Translations under genes and position numbers: made by a program
Notes under the pieces: model-generated
What the model was told of the DNA's origin: nothing
Databases searched by the model: none
The model's input: only the letters and a program-made list of their open reading frames with translations
From: Aureispira sp. CCB-E
Lineage (GTDB): Bacteria; Bacteroidota; Bacteroidia; Chitinophagales; Saprospiraceae
Reading direction: 5' to 3'
Length of the DNA stretch: 64,000 bases
NCBI RefSeq assembly: GCF_031326345.1
Contig: NZ_CP133671.1
Location: forward strand, 1,302,001-1,366,000
Shown: positions 57,423-64,000 of the stretch, piece after piece
How positions within the stretch are numbered: the first letter of the stretch is position 1
Layout of the letters: the number at the start of each line of letters is the position of its first letter

Positions 57423-58769
57423 ATGCGTAGGCAAATTCTTTTTCTATTTTTTTTATTGGCAACGGTTCAGGTAAATGCTCAAGACAATGACAAATGGTCA
57501 TTGGAAAAATGTATCAACTATGCCATTCAAAATAGTTTGCAAGTTCAACAAGCAACTTTAAATCAAAGTCAAGCACAATTGACAAAAAAACAAGCAGTTT
57601 GGGCACAAGCTCCCAATATTAGTGCAGGATATCGAAACGGTGTTAATATAGGAAATACGGTCAACCCGACCAATAATGAGTTGATTACAATACCCAACTT
57701 CAACTCGGGCTTATCCCTTAATATAAATGGAGTAATTTTCCAAGGACTTCAAATTAGAAATACCATCAAACAAAGTAAGGTAGACTTGGAAGCTGCAGGA
57801 AAAGATGTAGAACAAGCCAAAAATGATGTGGCCTTATCGGTTGCTCAATCTTATTTGGCAATTCTGCTAGCGGAAGAAAGCAAAGGTGTTTTTGAAGAGC
57901 AAGCCAAAGTAACCAAAGCCCAATATGAGCAAACCATCAAATTAATAGAAGGTGGTGTTTTGGCCGAAAATAGCAAATATGATTTGGAGGCACAGATGGC
58001 AAGAGACGAAGAAAATATTGTTATTGCCCAGAATAATATAGATTTGGCGTATGTCAATTTGAAAGTATTGATGAACGTAGATGTTGCAAAAAATATTGCG
58101 ATAGAAATAGTTGGTGATTTGGATGTGGATGAAACCTTGGAAGAAGCTACCTTGGAAGAGGTTTACGAAGATGCCATTAACAGTCAACCTAATATTTTGG
58201 CTTCTAAATTGAGAGAAAAAAGTGCTCTGCTTAATGTGAGTATTGCCAAAGGCGCTTTGTGGCCAACCGTATCTTACTATGCAGGTTTTGGCAGCAATTA
58301 CTCTACAGCATACAAAAATCCAGTAACAAAAGAGAGTATACCTTATTTTGTTCAATTGGGAATAACGGCCTCAGCGAATGCAGGAATCAATATCTCTATA
58401 CCTATTTTTCAAGGACTAAGAACTAGAATCGGCATTCAAAGAGCAGAATTAGGAATTAAAATTGCAGAATTGGCAACCACACAATTAGAAGCAACTCTAA
58501 AATCTAATATAGAACGTGCGCTAACAGATGTTAGGGCAGCAAAAAAACGATTGGCTGTATCAAGAAAGAGTGTTACAGCTACCCGTTTGTCAGTAGAAAA
58601 TACGCGCAAACGATATGAGTTGGGAGTTGTGAACTCTTTTGAGTTGACAAGTGTTCAAAATACATTGATTGCTTCAGAATCTAGTGTGCTGCAAGCCAAA
58701 TATGATTACCTCTTTAAGTTGAAGATTTTAGATTACTATAGAGGTCGAGCAATTACAATTAAACAATAG
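57423..58769 (+). CDS. TolC-family outer-membrane efflux protein
   Basis: 448 residues from the ATG at 57423; the frame is open 9 codons upstream from TTG. Signal peptide MRRQILFLFFLLATVQVNAQ. Two repeats of the coiled-coil/beta-barrel fold (WSLEKCINYAIQNSLQVQQA near the start; SIAKGALWPTVSYYAGF in the second half). It should form the outer-membrane channel of a tripartite export system. The stop codon TAG is the first three bases of family A repeat A5, so the tail (GRAITIKQ) may have been altered by the insertion. The periplasmic adaptor gene follows after the repeat. Confidence 0.92.
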   Translation: MRRQILFLFFLLATVQVNAQDNDKWSLEKCINYAIQNSLQVQQATLNQSQAQLTKKQAVWAQAPNISAGYRNGVNIGNTVNPTNNELITIPNFNSGLSLNINGVIFQGLQIRNTIKQSKVDLEAAGKDVEQAKNDVALSVAQSYLAILLAEESKGVFEEQAKVTKAQYEQTIKLIEGGVLAENSKYDLEAQMARDEENIVIAQNNIDLAYVNLKVLMNVDVAKNIAIEIVGDLDVDETLEEATLEEVYEDAINSQPNILASKLREKSALLNVSIAKGALWPTVSYYAGFGSNYSTAYKNPVTKESIPYFVQLGITASANAGINISIPIFQGLRTRIGIQRAELGIKIAELATTQLEATLKSNIERALTDVRAAKKRLAVSRKSVTATRLSVENTRKRYELGVVNSFELTSVQNTLIASESSVLQAKYDYLFKLKILDYYRGRAITIKQ

Positions 58770-58929
58770 TTCGTTGAAACCACGCAGTAGCAGCGAAGCT
58801 AAACTTTATTAGTTTGATAATCAATAAGTTGTGTATTTGTTGTGTTTTGTGTTATAATTTTGATTATCAAACTAATATAAATGTGATTTTTTATCTTTTT
58901 TGGTGAAAAAGTAAAAAATCAACGAACTA
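58767..58929. repeat. family A dispersed repeat, copy A5 (best-preserved)
   Basis: 163 bp. Terminal inverted repeats TAGTTCGTTGA (58767-58777) and TCAACGAACTA (58919-58929), perfect over 11 bases. An internal inverted repeat TTAGTTTGATAATCA / TGATTATCAAACTAA is also perfect. The module ACCACGCAGTAGCAGCG lies at 58779-58800. No open frame. Confidence 0.88.
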
Positions 58930-59055
58930 CTAAATTAAATAAACCACATTTAAAATAATAGTTTGCCAATTCTAAGGTGAGTTATTATAAGGGACACCTT
59001 TTATTATTACTTCGTGGGAAAACCGCATTAGCTTGCTTTGTAAAATTGCTTAGTT

Positions 59056-59077
59056 GGCTGTGTTGCTACTACGTGGT
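59056..59077. repeat. 22-bp module copy before the adaptor gene
   Basis: A reversed copy of the recurring module (TGTTGCTACTACGTGGT), directly followed by ACTTCGTGAGGTCGC, which resembles the module inserted in copy A1. Both lie in the leader of the adaptor gene; the open frame extends from a GTG inside it. Confidence 0.7.
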
Positions 59078-59106
59078 ACTTCGTGAGGTCGCAAGTTTAT
59101 AAAGCA

Positions 59107-60450
59107 ATGACAACAAAAAGAAAGAGCAAGAAAGGCTGGTATATTTTATTAATACTAATTGTTATAGTTGCAGCCGCTACTTATTATAGAATGAAAAATT
59201 CAAAAGATGAAGTAGAAAAAGTAGCTGTCGAAGCCGCTCAAAAGCGGACAATTGTAGAAACTGTTTATTCTAGCGGTAAGCTTTTTCCTGCTACAGAGTT
59301 AGAAATAACATCCAATGTCTCTGGAACAATCATTGAATTATATGTAGAAGAAGGGGATTTGGTGAAAAAAGGGCAATTGCTGGCAAAAGTAGACCCAGAA
59401 GCACTGGTTTCTATTGTCGAACGAGCTGAGGCTGCTACTGATGGTTCTAAAGCTCAATTGGAAGCAGCAAAAGCTCAAAAGAAACAGTTAGAAGCGCAAT
59501 TTGAGAATACTCGGATTATTTATGAACGCAATAAACAGTTGTACCAAGAAGGGGTTATTTCTAAAGCAGAATTTGAAGCCGCAGAAGCAACATTCAATAC
59601 CTCAAAAGCGAATATAGAAGCAGCCGTGCAAAATATTTTGGCTGCGGAATTCTCCGTTAAAAGCGCAGAAGCTACGGTAAAAGAGCAAAAGAAAAATTTG
59701 TCACAAACTAGAATTTATGCGCCAATCAATGGTGTCGTATCTACATTGTACAAAAAGCAAGGGGAGCAAGTAGTTGGAACTGCTCAAATGGCAGGAACTC
59801 CTATTCTTAAAATTGCAAACTTAAAAACAGTAGAAGTACGTGTAGATGTCAATGAACGGGACATCCTAAATACAGCAATTGGTGATAGTGCTGATGTTGA
59901 ATTGGATGCTTATCCTGATCGCAAATTTTTGGGGGTGGTCACACAAATAGCCAATACTGCTACGGGGTTAAATGCATTGACTTCTACAGCTCAACTAACA
60001 TCTGATCAGGTAACTAATTTTGAAGTGCGTATTTTGATGTTAGAAGATTCTTATAAGGATTTGGATACACAATCAGATCGCTCGCCATTTAGAGCAGGTT
60101 TGTCGGCATCAGCAGAAATAAAAACAAACACAGCAACTAATATTCTATCGGTTCCTGTTGCTGCTGTAACAGCTAGAGAAGAAGAGGAAGAAACTGTACT
60201 TCCTAATTCAACCCCAAAAGAGGAAGAGAAAATTAAAGAGTACGTCTTTGTTCAAACGGGAGATTCGGTTACCATGCGTCAAGTAACTACTGGTATTCAA
60301 AACGACAACTTTATAGAAATTAAATCTGGTTTAAAGGAAGGCGAAGTTTTGGTAAAAGCTCCCTACGATGCGATTTCTAAGACTTTAGAGGACGGTACCA
60401 AAATAGAAGTAGTAGAAGAAAAAGAGTTGTATAAAAAAAGTAGCCAATAG
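59107..60450 (+). CDS. HlyD/MacA-type periplasmic adaptor protein
   Basis: 447 residues from the ATG at 59107 (MTTKRKSKKGWYILL). The frame opens 8 codons upstream at a GTG that lies in repeat sequence and is less likely. One N-terminal membrane helix (about 10-28), a biotinyl/lipoyl domain (TIIELYVEEGDLVKKGQLLAKVDPEA), a long alpha-helical hairpin (about 100-200), and a beta-barrel plus membrane-proximal domain with an acidic insert (REEEEETVLPNSTPKEEEK, about 360-378). It bridges an inner-membrane pump to the TolC-like channel. No ABC or RND pump gene follows before the terminator. Confidence 0.92.
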   Translation: MTTKRKSKKGWYILLILIVIVAAATYYRMKNSKDEVEKVAVEAAQKRTIVETVYSSGKLFPATELEITSNVSGTIIELYVEEGDLVKKGQLLAKVDPEALVSIVERAEAATDGSKAQLEAAKAQKKQLEAQFENTRIIYERNKQLYQEGVISKAEFEAAEATFNTSKANIEAAVQNILAAEFSVKSAEATVKEQKKNLSQTRIYAPINGVVSTLYKKQGEQVVGTAQMAGTPILKIANLKTVEVRVDVNERDILNTAIGDSADVELDAYPDRKFLGVVTQIANTATGLNALTSTAQLTSDQVTNFEVRILMLEDSYKDLDTQSDRSPFRAGLSASAEIKTNTATNILSVPVAAVTAREEEEETVLPNSTPKEEEKIKEYVFVQTGDSVTMRQVTTGIQNDNFIEIKSGLKEGEVLVKAPYDAISKTLEDGTKIEVVEEKELYKKSSQ

Positions 60451-60471
60451 GAATAGCTACGTTATCTGCTA

Positions 60472-60515
60472 AAAAGTATCCCTGTGACCAGTTGTGTTGC
60501 AGGGATACTTTTTTT
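60472..60515 (+). terminator. intrinsic terminator of the adaptor gene
   Basis: AAAAGTATCCCTG pairs with CAGGGATACTTTT across a 14-base loop, with a T-run after. 22 bases after the stop. Confidence 0.92.
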
Positions 60516-61082
60516 ATTGGCTAGAGTTAAATCATATAATCAATTTAATTGCATTAGAACAAGGGGCTAACTTTTAGGAGTAAGAAGGTAAAAAAAACTT
60601 CCTATAATGGAATATAAAATTAATGATTAGCCAAGTCTAGGTTAAATATCTCTAGACATTAGATATCATCGAAGGTTTCATCAATTTAGTAGTTTTTCAA
60701 ACGACATTTGTGGGGTGTTTTTGTGGTGTACAGAAATTTAACAATTATTCTATCATTTTTTGTTTTTTACTAAGAGAAAGAATGTTAGTTTTGTATGTTT
60801 TTTTGTTACCAAAGAATGAAAAAATATAAATCTTAGCCCTGTATTTTGCTGATAGTTAGATGTTTATGATTTTGTTGGTTGTGTGAATTGTGTTAAAATT
60901 TAATGCTTTACTAGGTGGATGTGTTAAAATTAATATAAATAAGCAGCTGATAACAAATGAATAAGATAGATACTAAAAATTAATGATTCTAAGACAAATA
61001 TCTCTATAATCAATAGAAAAAGCATTGTTCTAATTGATATTTAGAGATGAATATTTACCCCATTTTAAATACTAAATATAAT
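60516..61082. other. AT-rich intergenic region
   Basis: 567 bases, no gene found. A short direct repeat GTGTTAAAATT occurs near 60891 and 60921. It presumably holds the promoter of the large secreted gene starting at 61083. Confidence 0.45.
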
Positions 61083-64000
61083 ATGAAATTTACAACCTTA
61101 GTTCTTGTCCTATTACTGCTCAGAGTAATGAACAGTTACGGACAGTTAAATACCTCCGGCTACCGTGTTGATCAGTCTTGTAATGATGTAGAAGTTTGTC
61201 AAGGTGCTTCTAATGGAACATACACGATTACAGCAAAAACATCGACTTTAAATAATTTTCAGATTCAATTAGCAATGCCTTTTGGCATTTCTTATGTAGC
61301 AGGTTCTGTTAATATAGGAGCAGGAGCATACACCATTTCAGAAGTTAATATTAGTGATTTGCGAAATCCAGTTTTTGCAATTAACAATGGTGCAAGCCCT
61401 GCCAACTTATGGGGAGTGGGAGACCAAGTAACATTTACGGTATCTCGAATTGCATCTTGTCCTTCAGTAGCTCATGCATTAGCAGGAAGAGCCTTTAAAG
61501 ACAGCATAGCAATTTCTTACGAAGACAATAATGTCGTAGAAACAGGGGCAGACAGCGACACTACATATGGTGTTTATAACATTGATTTTGCCTCTTTGAG
61601 TATCTTAGCAATCCAAAATGTCAATACAACCTTAAATACCTCAGAAACTAGAAACGTAACTGTTCGTCAAGGAGGAAATAGTTGCATTCAAAGATTTCAG
61701 CATTTTGTAGTTGTTGGTAGAGATGTTAGCAATTATCAACTTAGTTTTGGAGCGAATCCATTGACACCTATAGCTACTGTAGCTAATGGAACTAGTACTG
61801 CTGATACACTATTCTATGCAATTAATCTTAACAATGCACCGTTTAACGGCGCAGTAGGAAATGGAAACAATTGCTTTGAAAACGGTGAAGATATTCTTTT
61901 TTCCGAAACATTCTCAACAACAGCTTGCGAAGAAGTGGTAATTAAGCACCATGCTAGATGGGGGTGTACCAATCTAGAATACTGTCAGACAGCGACGCCA
62001 CAAGTGGGACCAATAACATTTATCGGTGGAGCTCCAGCACTCTCTTTAGTAGAAGTTGGTGGTGCTACGGCACCTGAGCTGTGTGATACGATAGAACATA
62101 CCATTCGAATCACCAATACTGCAAGCCCTACCAATCCAGCAGGCGGTTCGATTGCATTTGATGTGGCTATTGTTTTTGGTTTAGGTGCTAATAACGGTCC
62201 TTTGGCAACATCAGCAGTAAATACGTTATGGGGAACGAATAGGAATGATACTAGGTACTGGGGCAACTTTAGGATAGGAACCAATACGGTTAGCGATTCT
62301 GCTTTGTCGTATTATAACAATAGTGCCAATGATGCTGGTTTTGGAACGGCGTCTTTTTTGATTCAAGATCGATTGACCTTTGATCCTGATGGACCTGGGG
62401 GCTTGGAAGATTTAGACAATGATGGATTTTATGATGATTTGGCTCCTGGAGCTTCTTTTGAAATATCGTTCGACTATTGGTTGTCGATTAGAGATAATTG
62501 TGGAACTAGCAATTATTATAATTATGTAAGTTGGGAGCATAAATATTTTGATGTTTCTTTTAAAGATCAATGTCAGCAAGATAGAACACCTGTTCGCAGA
62601 GACTTGGGATACCGCAATATTATTCGAAACTACCTCAATAGTACTTTTATAGCAACACCATCAGACGTGTTTGATGGGCAAGATTTTGTTGTTGGTATTA
62701 TGCCTCATTTTTATAACAATGGGTATCAGTGTAGAGGAGAGTCTATGTTTACAGGCTCTCAAGTAAAGTGGTCAATTAGTTTAACGCTACCAAATGGAGT
62801 GGATACTTCCAATGCGCTTAGCACAATTGCCAACCTAGATAGTGAATTGTTGCCATACAATCCTACGATTACAAAAGCTGGAAACGTAGTGACGTATACA
62901 TTGGATCGATATGTATACGACACACTGCATTTTTCACTCAATTTCGATTGTTTGAGCTATACCGATCCTGCTGTCTTAAATATTCCTTATACGACTCATT
63001 ACTTTTGCGGAACACCTGGAGATACCTGTTTTTATAGAGAAGTACATTGTGGTACTTTATCCAATATGCTAACCCATTGTCCTAGCAATTGTAACGGACC
63101 GCTCATTTATTCCTTTGATGCCAGTCGAACTACGCCAGGTTATACCGACAATACTAAAACTGCATTCGTTACTTTAGATCCTGCAATACATAAAACAAAA
63201 TTTTATAACCCGTACGATACCATGTTGGTGCAAGCCAATGCTATTATTAAAGATACAGCTGTAGGTAGTCTGCTTTTAAATTTAAGCCTAACACCAAGTA
63301 GTGGAGGAACTGATTTTCTTACGTTTGTAGGAGGAGAGATTTTGATTAATGATGTATCATCTGGAACAGGATTTCAAAGCTTTGTACTGGATGGAATGCC
63401 CGCAAATCTGACAAGTGTAGGAGGACAAAATTATGAATACACCATGGATCTGTCCAAATACAAAGATTCTATTGGTGCGACTTATTTATTTGGAGGAGAT
63501 GTTGGTTCTAGTATCTATACAACAGATACGGTTTTAGTAAAGGCTCGATTTGTAGTTGGTGAAAATTTTGGAACACAGGTACCACATTCTATTACCCCAT
63601 TTAGGGCTAAGTTTTCGACGCTATTGAGTAATGGTACGGCAATGGCTTGTGATAGTTTGGGAGATATTGGGCAGTACGAGAAGGTGAGCTTTGGTTGGGG
63701 CGCCAATGGAACATATACGTTTAGCCATTGTAACGAAGTAACACCATTGATTTACTTTACACACAGCGCATTTACAGGAGATGATCATCCTAACGAGTAT
63801 AGACCGCCTTCTCATTGGGACTCTGTTAAATTTGTAATTCCAAATTATAGATATACTGGGACGCAATTTTCATGGTCCAATGCCCCTGGATTTACAATAT
63901 TACCCAATCGAATTAGTGGTGATACTGTGACAATGTATAGACCTACCACTGGTTATAGTGATCGAGATAAAAGAGGAACGTACTATCCTCCATTTAGAGC
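61083..64000 (+). CDS. large secreted surface protein, C-terminus beyond window
   Basis: Reading from the ATG at 61083 gives an open frame of 972 codons to the window edge. Signal peptide MKFTTLVLVLLLLRVMNSYGQ. It is rich in beta-sandwich segments with paired cysteines and many Asn, Gly and Thr residues, typical of Bacteroidota adhesins with DUF11-like domains (LTFDPDGPGGLEDLDNDGFYDD also looks like a calcium-binding segment). The C-terminus, which would carry a T9SS domain, is not visible. Open frames on the other strand over it are shadows. Confidence 0.85.
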   Translation, partial: MKFTTLVLVLLLLRVMNSYGQLNTSGYRVDQSCNDVEVCQGASNGTYTITAKTSTLNNFQIQLAMPFGISYVAGSVNIGAGAYTISEVNISDLRNPVFAINNGASPANLWGVGDQVTFTVSRIASCPSVAHALAGRAFKDSIAISYEDNNVVETGADSDTTYGVYNIDFASLSILAIQNVNTTLNTSETRNVTVRQGGNSCIQRFQHFVVVGRDVSNYQLSFGANPLTPIATVANGTSTADTLFYAINLNNAPFNGAVGNGNNCFENGEDILFSETFSTTACEEVVIKHHARWGCTNLEYCQTATPQVGPITFIGGAPALSLVEVGGATAPELCDTIEHTIRITNTASPTNPAGGSIAFDVAIVFGLGANNGPLATSAVNTLWGTNRNDTRYWGNFRIGTNTVSDSALSYYNNSANDAGFGTASFLIQDRLTFDPDGPGGLEDLDNDGFYDDLAPGASFEISFDYWLSIRDNCGTSNYYNYVSWEHKYFDVSFKDQCQQDRTPVRRDLGYRNIIRNYLNSTFIATPSDVFDGQDFVVGIMPHFYNNGYQCRGESMFTGSQVKWSISLTLPNGVDTSNALSTIANLDSELLPYNPTITKAGNVVTYTLDRYVYDTLHFSLNFDCLSYTDPAVLNIPYTTHYFCGTPGDTCFYREVHCGTLSNMLTHCPSNCNGPLIYSFDASRTTPGYTDNTKTAFVTLDPAIHKTKFYNPYDTMLVQANAIIKDTAVGSLLLNLSLTPSSGGTDFLTFVGGEILINDVSSGTGFQSFVLDGMPANLTSVGGQNYEYTMDLSKYKDSIGATYLFGGDVGSSIYTTDTVLVKARFVVGENFGTQVPHSITPFRAKFSTLLSNGTAMACDSLGDIGQYEKVSFGWGANGTYTFSHCNEVTPLIYFTHSAFTGDDHPNEYRPPSHWDSVKFVIPNYRYTGTQFSWSNAPGFTILPNRISGDTVTMYRPTTGYSDRDKRGTYYPPFR

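Overview
The window is low-GC bacterial chromosome with the marks of the phylum Bacteroidota, most likely a marine member of the Saprospiria such as Aureispira (an inference from memory, not a database match). The supporting signs are type IX secretion (T9SS) sorting domains on several large secreted proteins, Bacteroidota-type promoter boxes (TAnnTTTG), lipoproteins with short lipobox signals, and start codons without Shine-Dalgarno sequences. I see no rRNA, tRNA, CRISPR array, transposase or prophage.

Layout. 1-7.7 kb (mostly minus): a partial hypothetical gene, a TPR protein, two secreted proteins (one an 804-residue T9SS cargo with a thioredoxin-like CxxC motif) and a SulP anion transporter. 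8-13.3 kb: scattered single genes (DUF2459 protein, short-chain dehydrogenase, M23 peptidase, small membrane proteins). 13.8-23.4 kb: a fatty-acyl/sphingolipid desaturase strikingly like animal dihydroceramide delta-4 desaturase, an SbcC-type ATPase, an M61 peptidase, a periplasmic ExbD-like protein and a beta-lactamase-fold lipoprotein. 23.9-29.6 kb: a lipoprotein, an ECF sigma factor overlapping a membrane/outer-membrane-barrel gene, another lipoprotein, and pyrG. 30.3-32.7 kb: a tight three-gene operon joining an SAH-hydrolase-like Rossmann protein, a protein whose HDIFGH...E motif resembles the iron site of aromatic amino acid hydroxylases, and a DUF3293 protein. 32.7-44.3 kb and 52.3-55.2 kb: a surface-polysaccharide locus (four glycosyltransferases, three sugar-nucleotide epimerases, a 3,5-epimerase, a nucleotide-sugar dehydrogenase, an oxidoreductase, a left-handed beta-helix acetyltransferase and an MFS transporter). 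It is interrupted by a 2,422-residue T9SS repeat protein. 55.3-60.5 kb: a glucosaminidase with LysM domains, a TadA-type deaminase, and a TolC/HlyD efflux pair without a pump gene. From 61.1 kb a large secreted protein runs off the window.

Several sugar genes fit the pathway to UDP-2,3-diacetamido-2,3-dideoxy-uronic acids (dehydrogenase, Gfo/Idh/MocA oxidoreductase, N-acetyltransferase, 2-epimerase); the aminotransferase step is missing from the window.

The most unusual non-coding content is a set of nested dispersed repeats. Family A (about 85-245 bp) has ends TAGTTCGTTGA/TCAACGAACTA or ATTACTCCGTTGA/TCAACGGAGTATT. Family B (about 160 bp, three copies) has TAAGTAA/TTACTTA ends. Comparing copies gives two independent filled/empty site pairs, each differing by exactly 22 bp of GC-richer sequence. 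One of those modules recurs at least eight times. Two genes end with stop codons that are the first bases of a repeat.
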